Shown here: positions 1 through 6,426 of the stretch, in pieces
How positions within the stretch are numbered: the first letter of the stretch is position 1
Layout: each line of letters starts with the position of its first letter
Assembly (NCBI GenBank): GCA_023954795.1
Contig: JAGSHA010000150.1
Coordinates: forward strand, 1 to 7,509
DNA: 7,509 bases
Direction of reading: 5' to 3'
From: Oceanospirillaceae bacterium
GTDB lineage: Bacteria; Pseudomonadota; Gammaproteobacteria; Pseudomonadales; Balneatricaceae
Program-made: the position numbers and the translations under genes
The notes under the pieces: model-generated
Seen by the model: only the letters and a program-made list of their open reading frames with translations
Told to the model about the DNA's origin: nothing
The model's database searches: none

Positions 1-2673
1 GACCGCTAAATGAACCCAGGTATCAGAGGTGAAGTTGTAACTCGTTGAACTTTTCTGGCGGAAATCACCGTCCGAGGTGTTTTCCAGACCGAACTCCAAT
101 CGCCCATCACTCTCCTTGGCGAGATAGTAGTAGATCTTGCTTCCGGTGGTACCCGATGCATCCATCAACACCCGGGTATTGCCATCGTTCCAGGCATTGC
201 TCGGTCGATACCAGAAGCTAACGGTATGTGCATCACCCACACCGTTAAGGTCAATCTCCGAATCAATCGCATAGATATCATCAGCGTCGGAATTGGAACC
301 GATACTACCGGCCCGACAAATTTTACCTTCCGCAATATTTCGGACGGGACTGGTGACGTCGACTTCATCCACCCAACCGATAAGGGAACCATGGTTATTG
401 TTACCACTACTATCTTTGACTTCATTGGCAATACCGCTCCAACGAATCTCGTCAAAACGCAGCTCGGCAAGTGGTTCAAACGTTATCTGACAATCCAAAG
501 GCTCACGCGTGCTGCCGTCTGAATTGTTACCGGCCAGCTCATTGGTATAGATGCTATTGGCGTCGCTGCTGCTTAACGCACGGTTATACACCTTGAACTC
601 ATCCATCAAGCCTTCGAAGCTCTGAGAGGCCGAAAAGCTACCACCGTAGGCGTCTTGTTCCTGCCCAATAACCACTGCATCCCTGGGCACTGACAACGCC
701 CCGGTACCCAGCCCGGTATCACACTCCTGCAAGCTGCCATCAACATACAAGCAACCACGATCATCCTGGCGCGTGATGACCAGATGATGCCAGCCGCCGT
801 TGGTCAGATTGACACTGCTATCGAGATAAACATCATCATCTTTTATCTGGAAACGCACCCGATTGCTGTTAACCAGATAGAGCTCCAGCTCGTCATCACT
901 TGTATTGGAACCCAGCGCCTGAAGTATCTCCTGCTGGCTTTTACTGGTTGAGGTTTTTATCCACAGGGACACGGACAGATCATCGAGGCCATTGATCAGC
1001 GAGCGCGGCAGATCTACCCAATCATCAGTACCGGTTGCAGAGAGATCGAGGGCTTTACCTACCCGCGCATCGTCCACCGTACTGACCTCATTCGCAGTCG
1101 CGGAATAAGTACCCTGCTCATCGGCGATTACGCTTTCCACCGTGCATTCATCAAAACGATACTCAGCAATCGGTTCAGGACTTTCCGCAGGACCACCACT
1201 ACAGATCTCGCCAAGCTGGGCACTGGTCACTGCTGAAGCATCATAGGTCACGGTCGATGAAGACGATTTGAGCTTTACCTCTTTTGCACTGATGGCACCG
1301 GTGACATCTGATCCATGCCCAACCTCCACCTTTTTCTGGCTATAAATCAGCGCTTTTACGTCATCCGTGTTTTCAAATTTCACATCGTCCTTGGCAACTA
1401 TCAGCAGCTGGCTGGCATTACCGTTACTGTTAATCTCTCCCCGCCCCTCTGACTCAAACTTCTTACGCACAAACATCCGTACGACACCCGAGGACGGTAG
1501 AACAATGCTGGAATCCCACTTCATCTTCACATCATCAGTGATGTAATAGTCCCCAGCTTCCATGGTCAGTGTGGCCTGACCTTTAAGTTCGATCTTCTTG
1601 TATGTGCCCGGAGAGATCGTGCGACTCTGTTTGTATTCCACCTTAAAGTCGCTACCACCGCTGGACTTAAAGCCGTTGAAGTCCATCGCGGTGGATGGAT
1701 TGAAGCTGGCGGTACAGGTCGTACTGCCGCAACTGACACCACCGGAATCATCATCAATTTCTACTGCATCGATAATATTGTCAGGGCTGTTGATCACCTT
1801 AGTGCCCCACTCAAACTTCACTTCACCGCTGCTGCTATGGCTTTGAACACCGTCCGGCCAGATGGCCGCACAACCGCTCGCGGCGGGAGGGGGTGGCGGT
1901 GGCGTAACAGCACCGCCGCCACAAAGATCACCAAAAGCAGCTGCGGAAACGGCAGATGGAAGGTAATTTACCTTAGAGGCTGAGCTGCGCAGCTCGACAC
2001 TCTTACCACTGACCGCACCATTCACCTCGGCGCGATTGTAGAGGCGCAACACTTTTTTAGCGTAGATAAAACCGGTGACCGTGGCATCACTGGATAACGA
2101 AACTTCTCCGCGACTGAATATCACCAGTTGGGAGGCATCGCCACCAAGATTGATATCTGAGCCAGTCTCAAACTTTCCATTGCCTTTCAGCAGGATACGA
2201 ACGACACCGGAACCGCTGATATTGATCTGAGCATCGCTTTTCAGGGTGAGAGAACCGCGAAGTTGGTAGTCTCCCGGCGCGAGGGTAGCTACCGCTCGGG
2301 AGTTAAGGCGAATATCGTCGTAGTTGCCAGGGAATAAGGAGCGTGTTTCCCGATAACCTATTTCAACGTCATTGTTGTTGTTCGGAAAATCGTTGAAATC
2401 CATAGTGGTGGCAGCGGAGCCGGTACTGCCACAGGAGGTGGTATTACAGCTGATGCCGCCGGAATTGTCGGTGAGTCGCTTTGTCGCGAGGATGTTGTCC
2501 GGGCTGCCGGTAACTTTAGATGCCCATTCAAATTTAACCGTGCCGCTGTTGCTGTTTGTCTGCACGCCATCCGGAAAGACAGCGCTGCATTCAGGCGTGG
2601 CGGCAAAACTTTGCGCGAGTCCGATCAGACTCAGAAAACATATCCACAGGGCTTTAAGTGACAAGCTCTTCAC
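1..2673 (-). CDS. MshQ-like secreted LamG-domain surface protein (C-terminus beyond left edge)
   Basis: The frame is open without a stop from the start to the left edge, giving 891 residues in view. Residues 1-24 form a signal peptide: lysines at 2 and 7, a hydrophobic core, and a likely cut after S-F-A24. Residues 29-251 and 268-491 are two homologous modules, each opening with C-x3-(F/W)PDGVQ and separated by a six-proline linker (258-263). Residues about 502-709 and 735 to the edge are two LamG/concanavalin-like domains, each opening EP(I/L)AExRFDE; the first contains GWHHLVITR and LYVDG and closes with MDEFKVYNRAL. The composition is rich in Asp, Ser and Asn. This order resembles MSHA biogenesis protein MshQ, whose family usually ends in a DUF6701 region that would lie outside the window. 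The likely role is an exported, pilus-associated or free adhesin; this is inference. I chose GTG at 2673 because GGAG lies 9 bases upstream and it gives a clean signal peptide. In-frame ATGs at 2688 and 2697 are alternatives. No pilus genes adjoin it here. Confidence 0.82.
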   Translation of the reverse strand, partial: MKSLSLKALWICFLSLIGLAQSFAATPECSAVFPDGVQTNSNSGTVKFEWASKVTGSPDNILATKRLTDNSGGISCNTTSCGSTGSAATTMDFNDFPNNNNDVEIGYRETRSLFPGNYDDIRLNSRAVATLAPGDYQLRGSLTLKSDAQINISGSGVVRILLKGNGKFETGSDINLGGDASQLVIFSRGEVSLSSDATVTGFIYAKKVLRLYNRAEVNGAVSGKSVELRSSASKVNYLPSAVSAAAFGDLCGGGAVTPPPPPPAASGCAAIWPDGVQSHSSSGEVKFEWGTKVINSPDNIIDAVEIDDDSGGVSCGSTTCTASFNPSTAMDFNGFKSSGGSDFKVEYKQSRTISPGTYKKIELKGQATLTMEAGDYYITDDVKMKWDSSIVLPSSGVVRMFVRKKFESEGRGEINSNGNASQLLIVAKDDVKFENTDDVKALIYSQKKVEVGHGSDVTGAISAKEVKLKSSSSTVTYDASAVTSAQLGEICSGGPAESPEPIAEYRFDECTVESVIADEQGTYSATANEVSTVDDARVGKALDLSATGTDDWVDLPRSLINGLDDLSVSLWIKTSTSKSQQEILQALGSNTSDDELELYLVNSNRVRFQIKDDDVYLDSSVNLTNGGWHHLVITRQDDRGCLYVDGSLQECDTGLGTGALSVPRDAVVIGQEQDAYGGSFSASQSFEGLMDEFKVYNRALSSSDANSIYTNELAGNNSDGSTREPLDCQITFEPLAELRFDEIRWSGIANEVKDSSGNNNHGSLIGWVDEVDVTSPVRNIAEGKICRAGSIGSNSDADDIYAIDSEIDLNGVGDAHTVSFWYRPSNAWNDGNTRVLMDASGTTGSKIYYYLAKESDGRLEFGLENTSDGDFRQKSSTSYNFTSDTWVHLAV
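1201..2589 (-). repeat. Two tandem homologous protein modules, period about 239 residues
   Basis: Within the surface protein, residues 29-251 (positions 1921-2589) and 268-491 (positions 1201-1872) are diverged copies of one unit. Shared landmarks are PDGVQ, VKFEW, SPDNI, SGG(I/V)SC, MDFN, SGVVR, ASQL and a final G(D/E)(L/I)C. Four cysteines keep nearly the same spacing: C29, C76, C81, C251 in the first copy and C268, C315, C320, C491 in the second, with steps of 47, 5 and about 170 residues. Strand-like stretches, each with short hydrophobic residues between polar turns, suggest a beta-helix or beta-sandwich fold; this is inference. The copies are clearly diverged in DNA, so the duplication is old rather than a recent slippage product. 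Confidence 0.85.
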
Positions 2674-2682
2674 TGACCGAAA

Positions 2683-2686
2683 CTCC
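2683..2686 (-). promoter_or_regulatory. Ribosome binding site GGAG supporting the GTG start of the surface protein
   Basis: On the minus strand GGAG lies 9 bases before GTG at 2673. The upstream ATG at 2688 has only a poor GGATGAG-like stretch ahead of it, and it would put a glutamate at position 2 of the signal peptide. This favours the GTG start but does not prove it. Confidence 0.45.
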
Positions 2687-2823
2687 ATATATCTCATCCA
2701 GCTGAAAATAACAGCAGAGCGCAATCGCAAACAATCAGCATAGTCCTGAACTGAGGCTTTTGCAGCTTCGTAGCGCTGATGACAACCGTTTGTTGCGTTA
2801 TGTCAGGATATCGGCTGAGCAGA

Positions 2824-3336
2824 TCAAAGATTGATAGTCAGTTTGTGCAGCTCAAACTCAGCATCCAGGCGCTCACCAATCACATTCTGATCAGCCAGAT
2901 GGTGGGCGTATTGCATATGTAAGCACCGCACCTTATCCCAGTGCCGGATGCCGCCAATGCCGTATTGATTAAACAGATCGGTAAAACCCAGCTCATCGAT
3001 GCGCTGACGGTCCTCATCACGCATCAGCGTCCAGCGCAGATCGACGTAAGCCTGCTGATTCGCCAGAAATGCGGTACGCAGATCGTCGTCGGCCTCCAGT
3101 TCTGCTTCGATCTGTTTCACCCAACCCGAGGTTTCAATCTCTGCGATCGCCTGGTACAGGTCTTTGGAGCACAACCAAAACAGCGTAGGAAACGGCTGGT
3201 CTTCCACCAGCGACTGCATCTGCAGTACCAATGGTACACCCGCATCCGTCGCAACGGAGACACCGGCCAAACCCCGAGGTTTACGGCCCAGTTGCTTTTC
3301 GATCAATTCAAGTTGGTATGCGGTGGGTTCAGACAT
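2824..3336 (-). CDS. DUF501 family protein, function unknown
   Basis: A 170-residue protein with no signal peptide or membrane segment, so probably cytosolic. It matches the DUF501 pattern as I know it: KPRG at 19-22, PFPTLFWLCSKDL at 48-60, an acidic helical middle, GIGGI at 126-130 and KVRCLHMQYAHHLA at 135-148. The family occurs in actinobacteria (near eno and ppx) and in some gammaproteobacteria; no biochemical role is established to my knowledge. C56, C138, H140 and H145 lie within the motif blocks and could form a metal or redox site; this is inference. The gene starts 47 bases after the recG stop on the same strand and is probably in the oxyR-recG transcription unit, although a perfect -10 hexamer in the gap could serve it separately. 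The ATG at 3336 has a weak GGAA-type ribosome binding site. The protein is about full length for the family. Confidence 0.82.
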   Translation of the reverse strand: MSEPTAYQLELIEKQLGRKPRGLAGVSVATDAGVPLVLQMQSLVEDQPFPTLFWLCSKDLYQAIAEIETSGWVKQIEAELEADDDLRTAFLANQQAYVDLRWTLMRDEDRQRIDELGFTDLFNQYGIGGIRHWDKVRCLHMQYAHHLADQNVIGERLDAEFELHKLTINL

Positions 3337-3374
3337 GAGATTCCAGCAATTTATAGGTGATTTAAACAGGCGAC

Positions 3375-3380
3375 ATTATA
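3375..3380 (-). promoter_or_regulatory. Possible -10 element (TATAAT) ahead of the DUF501 gene
   Basis: An exact TATAAT reads on the minus strand 4 bases past the recG stop codon, 38 bases before the DUF501 ATG. No good -35 hexamer sits 15-18 bases upstream and there is no TG extension, so it would be weak or need an activator. It may be chance in an AT-rich gap. Confidence 0.3.
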
Positions 3381-3383
3381 GCG

Positions 3384-5462
3384 TTAAACGTTGCCGTACT
3401 CTTCCCCCACCCCCAACCAACGCCGGATCATTGGCTCGACATGCTGTGGATAACCTTGCATCTGACCCGCCACCTGTTTTACACGGGTGAGCAGGTCTGA
3501 ATCACGCTGCAAATCGGCAATCTTAAACTGCATCATGCCGGTCTGCCGGGTACCTAAGACTTCGCCCGGCCCGCGTAGCTCCAGATCTTTTTCAGCAATT
3601 TTGAAACCATCGGTGGTTTCACGCATCACCTTGAGACGTTCCCGTCCTTGTTTCGACAGGGGAGCGTGATACATCAGCACACAGAAACTTTCGACCGAAC
3701 CACGACCCACACGCCCGCGCAGCTGATGCAACTGCGCCAGACCCAAGCGTTCGGGATTCTCGATGATCATCACGCTGGCATTGGGCACATCCACGCCAAC
3801 CTCGATCACCGTGGTGGCCACCAGCAGGTCCAGCTCAGCGGCTTTAAAACGGCCCATCACTTCGGCTTTTTCGGCGGGTTTCATCCGTCCATGAACCAGA
3901 CCAACACGCAATTCAGGCAAGGTTTCCGTTAACTGCTCAGCAGTCACTTCCGCAGCCTGACACTGCAACGCTTCTGACTCTTCGATTAGCGTACATACCC
4001 AGTACACCTGGCGCCCGTCCCGGCAGGCCGAACGCACCCGTTCAATCACCTGATGACGACGTTCGTCCCCGATGACCACAGTTGCGACCGGCGTACGGCC
4101 CGGCGGCAGTTCATCGATGATGGAACAATCCAGATCGGCATACGCACTCATCGTTAACGTACGTGGGATTGGTGTGGCCGTCATAATCAGCTGGTGTGGG
4201 GATAACTCACCATTGCGGCCTTTTTCGCGCAGACTCAACCGCTGGTGCACACCAAAGCGGTGTTGCTCATCCACCACCACCAGTCCGAGGTCATGAAACA
4301 CGACCTCCTCCTGGAACAAGGCATGGGTACCAACAACAACGCGCGCCTCACCGTTACGCATCGCTTCCAGCTGGGTTTCCCGCTGCTTACCCTTAAGCTT
4401 ACCGGCCAGCCACGCAACCTTAATCCCCAAGGGCTCCAGCCAGGCGGTAAAGTTATTGAAGTGCTGCTCCGCAAGGATTTCAGTTGGCGCCATCACCGCC
4501 GCTTGCAAACCACTTTCAACCGACTGTAGCGCGGCCAACGCCGCCACCACTGTTTTACCTGAACCGACATCGCCCTGAACCAGACGCAACATTGGATAAG
4601 GCAGCTGCAGATCGTGTGCAACTTCTGCGCTAACCCGCTGTTGAGCTCCGGTCAGCGGAAAGGGAAGGCCTTGAAGAAAGGGTTGCGTCAGCTGGCCGCT
4701 AGCCTGCAGAAGCGGTGCACCTTTTTCACGTGTTTTCTCACGCAACTTAAGTAATGAGAAGTGATGTGCCAATAGCTCTTCAAACGCCAATCGGCGCTGT
4801 GCCGGGTGTTTGCCATCGAGTAACAAAGGTTGATCAACGTCAGCCGGGGGGTGGTGTAAATAGCGAATGGCATCGTTCAGCTCCGGCAATCGCCATTGCT
4901 GGCGGATGTTGTCCGGTAACAGTTCCTGCAAACCCTGACGATCCAGATAAGTGAGTGCCTGGGTCGCCAAACTGCGCAGGCGCGTTTGATGTAAGCCGTC
5001 CGTTGTGGGGTAGACCGGCGTCAGGTTTTCCGCCACAGGTGTCAGCTTATCGCTATCGAGCTTGGTATATTCCGGATGTACCATTTCCAGTCCGGCCGCG
5101 CCGGTTCGAGCTTCGGCAAAACAGCGGATACGGCTGCCCGGTTTAAGACTATTTTTTTGCGCGGCGTTAAAGTGAAAAAAGCGTAGCGTCAACGTGCCGG
5201 TGCCGTCCTGAATACGGCATAGCAGGCTACGACGACGCCCCTGCACCACATCCGCAACTTTGACTTCGCCTTCCACCACACATTCGTCACCCGGCCGTAA
5301 AGACCCTATCGGTACGATTCGGGTACGATCCTGATAACGCAGCGGCAGATGAAACAACAGATCCTGTACAGTATGAATGGCTAGACGCTCAAGTTTCAGC
5401 GCCAGCGCGGTCCCCACGCCTTTAAGATCGGTAACTGGTATTTCAGCGAGCGGTTGGGACAT
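3384..5462 (-). CDS. recG: ATP-dependent DNA helicase RecG
   Basis: A 692-residue protein, close to the usual length (E. coli 693). RecG is a double-stranded DNA translocase that regresses stalled replication forks and processes Holliday junctions, R-loops and D-loops. The N-terminal wedge/OB-fold region spans about residues 1-150 (VTDLKGVG near 10-17). The superfamily 2 helicase core follows: Walker A GDVGSGKT at 297-304, DEQHRFGVHQR from 398, TATPIPRTL at 428-436, LVHGRMK at 522-528, ATTVIEVGVDVPNA near 549-562 and QLRGRVGRG at 580-588. The C-terminal RecG hallmark LRGPGEVLGTRQTG ends at 642. All core motifs look intact. I chose ATG at 5462 because the protein then begins MSQPLAEIPV and overlaps the oxyR stop as TAATG. 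An upstream TTG at 5492 would add ten residues inside oxyR. GGGAG lies 13 bases before the ATG, rather far, so translation probably relies on coupling to oxyR. Confidence 0.97.
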   Translation of the reverse strand: MSQPLAEIPVTDLKGVGTALALKLERLAIHTVQDLLFHLPLRYQDRTRIVPIGSLRPGDECVVEGEVKVADVVQGRRRSLLCRIQDGTGTLTLRFFHFNAAQKNSLKPGSRIRCFAEARTGAAGLEMVHPEYTKLDSDKLTPVAENLTPVYPTTDGLHQTRLRSLATQALTYLDRQGLQELLPDNIRQQWRLPELNDAIRYLHHPPADVDQPLLLDGKHPAQRRLAFEELLAHHFSLLKLREKTREKGAPLLQASGQLTQPFLQGLPFPLTGAQQRVSAEVAHDLQLPYPMLRLVQGDVGSGKTVVAALAALQSVESGLQAAVMAPTEILAEQHFNNFTAWLEPLGIKVAWLAGKLKGKQRETQLEAMRNGEARVVVGTHALFQEEVVFHDLGLVVVDEQHRFGVHQRLSLREKGRNGELSPHQLIMTATPIPRTLTMSAYADLDCSIIDELPPGRTPVATVVIGDERRHQVIERVRSACRDGRQVYWVCTLIEESEALQCQAAEVTAEQLTETLPELRVGLVHGRMKPAEKAEVMGRFKAAELDLLVATTVIEVGVDVPNASVMIIENPERLGLAQLHQLRGRVGRGSVESFCVLMYHAPLSKQGRERLKVMRETTDGFKIAEKDLELRGPGEVLGTRQTGMMQFKIADLQRDSDLLTRVKQVAGQMQGYPQHVEPMIRRWLGVGEEYGNV

Positions 5463-5464
5463 TA
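5460..5464 (-). promoter_or_regulatory. TAATG stop/start overlap coupling oxyR and recG
   Basis: The TAA of oxyR (5464-5462) and the ATG of recG (5462-5460) share one base. Such overlaps usually mean ribosomes finishing the first gene restart on the second. No room exists for a separate promoter or terminator at the junction itself, so the two genes are almost certainly co-transcribed. Confidence 0.85.
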
Positions 5465-6376
5465 GCGACCACTGGCTCCCAACAATCGACAACGACTAAT
5501 CGCCTGCACCAGAACATCAATCGCCTGAGGGCGAGGAAAACTAGCACGCCATGCAACCGCCACGGTACGCATCGGACCCGGCGCTTTAAATGGACGTGTC
5601 ACCACCATATCGGAACGGTAGTGGGTGTTCTTAACAGCCGAGGACGGCAATACGCTGGCACCTAAACCGGACGCGACCATCATACGTATCGTTTCCAGCG
5701 AGCTGCCTTCCATCACCGTATGCTGCTCGTGCATCGATTGATTCAGGGTTGGGCAGGCTTCTAACACCTGATCCCGGAAACAGTGGCCTTCACCTAGCAA
5801 TAACAGCTGAGTCTCAGATAACTTACCGCTGTCGACCTCTTTATTCGAAGCCCATGGGTGTTCGGCAGGCAGGAGCATTTCGAAGTTTTCATCGTACAGC
5901 TCACGTGTCAGCACATCCGGTTCCTGAAATGGCATAGCGATAATAATCGCATCCAGATCCCCGTTACGGATCTTCAGTCGCAGCGTTTCGGTAAAGTTCT
6001 CTTCAATATAGAGCGGCATCTGCGGTGCTAAGGACTGAACCTCCGGCACCAGATGTGGAAACAGGTAAGGTCCTATCGTATAGATCGCACCGATACGCAG
6101 GGGGCTTTTGAGCTGATCTTTACCCTCATGCGCCAGATCTTTGATGGTTTCCGCCTGCTCCAATACGCGTTGTGCCTGCTGCACAATTTTGTCACCCACC
6201 GGAGTAACTTGTACGGAGTTCTTACTGCGCTCAAACAGCGGTATACCCAACTCCTCTTCCAGCTTTTTCACCGCGATCGACAGCGTAGGCTGGCTAACGA
6301 AGCAACGTTCGGCCGCACGGCCAAAGTGTTGCTCTCGGGCGAGGGTCACGATATAACGCAATTCAGTGAGGGTCAT
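5462..6376 (-). CDS. oxyR: Hydrogen peroxide-sensing LysR-type regulator OxyR
   Basis: A 304-residue LysR-family regulator (E. coli OxyR is 305). Peroxide oxidises a cysteine pair, the tetramer changes shape, and catalase, peroxiredoxin and related genes are activated. The N-terminal winged helix-turn-helix covers about residues 1-60 (AAERCFVSQPTLS at 21-33, ending in FERSK and VTPVG). The effector domain begins near 90. The redox site LLGEGHCFRDQVLEACP holds C199 and C208, the same numbers as in E. coli, with H198, R201 and D202 beside them and T100 and T129 of the peroxide pocket also present. SSLETIRMMVASGLG (225-239) and AWRASFPRP (275-283) are typical of the Pseudomonas-type protein. The start MTLTELRYIV matches the family; a GTG 33 bases upstream would add a non-family tail and cross the -10 region. 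AGGAAG sits 7 bases before the ATG. The gene is coupled to recG downstream and divergent from the SDR gene. Confidence 0.97.
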   Translation of the reverse strand: MTLTELRYIVTLAREQHFGRAAERCFVSQPTLSIAVKKLEEELGIPLFERSKNSVQVTPVGDKIVQQAQRVLEQAETIKDLAHEGKDQLKSPLRIGAIYTIGPYLFPHLVPEVQSLAPQMPLYIEENFTETLRLKIRNGDLDAIIIAMPFQEPDVLTRELYDENFEMLLPAEHPWASNKEVDSGKLSETQLLLLGEGHCFRDQVLEACPTLNQSMHEQHTVMEGSSLETIRMMVASGLGASVLPSSAVKNTHYRSDMVVTRPFKAPGPMRTVAVAWRASFPRPQAIDVLVQAISRCRLLGASGR

Positions 6377-6383
6377 CCTGAGA

Positions 6384-6389
6384 CTTCCT
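6384..6389 (-). promoter_or_regulatory. Ribosome binding site of oxyR (AGGAAG)
   Basis: AGGAAG on the minus strand ends 7 bases before ATG at 6376. This spacing confirms the internal ATG rather than the upstream GTG at 6409. Confidence 0.75.
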
Positions 6390-6390
6390 T

Positions 6391-6399
6391 TGCTATTAT
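6391..6399 (+). promoter_or_regulatory. Extended -10 promoter element (TGCTATTAT) for the SDR gene
   Basis: TG-C-TATTAT on the plus strand matches the extended -10 form with one mismatch in the hexamer. Transcription would begin near 6406, leaving a leader of about 20 bases that carries the GGAG ribosome binding site. No clear -35 is seen, which an extended -10 can tolerate. The same bases read CATAAT on the minus strand (6400-6395), a possible -10 towards oxyR. An oxyR start point from it would fall almost on the ribosome binding site, so oxyR may instead be transcribed from further upstream. Confidence 0.4.
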
Positions 6400-6416
6400 G
6401 CCTGCACACACCATAT

Positions 6417-6420
6417 GGAG
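6417..6420 (+). promoter_or_regulatory. Ribosome binding site GGAG deciding the SDR start
   Basis: GGAG, followed by further GA purines, lies 6 bases before ATG at 6427. An upstream in-frame ATG at 6415 overlaps this site and would add only MERV, so 6427 is preferred. Confidence 0.7.
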
Positions 6421-6426
6421 AGAGTG

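Noticed and set aside
165..2743. Short open frames on both strands inside 1-2743
   Set aside because: The long minus-strand surface protein frame runs through the whole stretch with a signal peptide and domains; the short frames are its shadows.
2674..2823. Promoter or terminator in the 150-base gap before the surface protein gene
   Set aside because: TTGTCA occurs on the minus strand, but no good -10 follows at 16-18 bases, and no stable hairpin with a T-run is visible. The gene probably has a promoter here, but I cannot place it.
2941..4954. Several plus-strand open frames opposite recG and the DUF501 gene (for example 2941-3360, 4245-4529)
   Set aside because: They are low-complexity or motif-free translations of the antisense of well-recognised genes, with no ribosome binding sites or family likeness.
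5463..5492. TTG start at 5492 giving a 702-residue RecG
   Set aside because: The extra ten residues lie wholly inside the oxyR end, TTG is a rare start, and the ATG at 5462 gives the family length and a TAATG junction.
6377..6409. GTG start at 6409 giving an OxyR with 11 more residues
   Set aside because: The tail has no match to OxyR proteins as I know them, overlaps the promoter region, and the ATG at 6376 has a good ribosome binding site.
6371..6426. OxyR binding site (ATAG-N7-CTAT repeats) in the oxyR/SDR gap
   Set aside because: CTAT is present at 6393 but no ATAG or further CTAT lies at the 7-base spacing on either side. Autoregulation is possible but not shown by the sequence.
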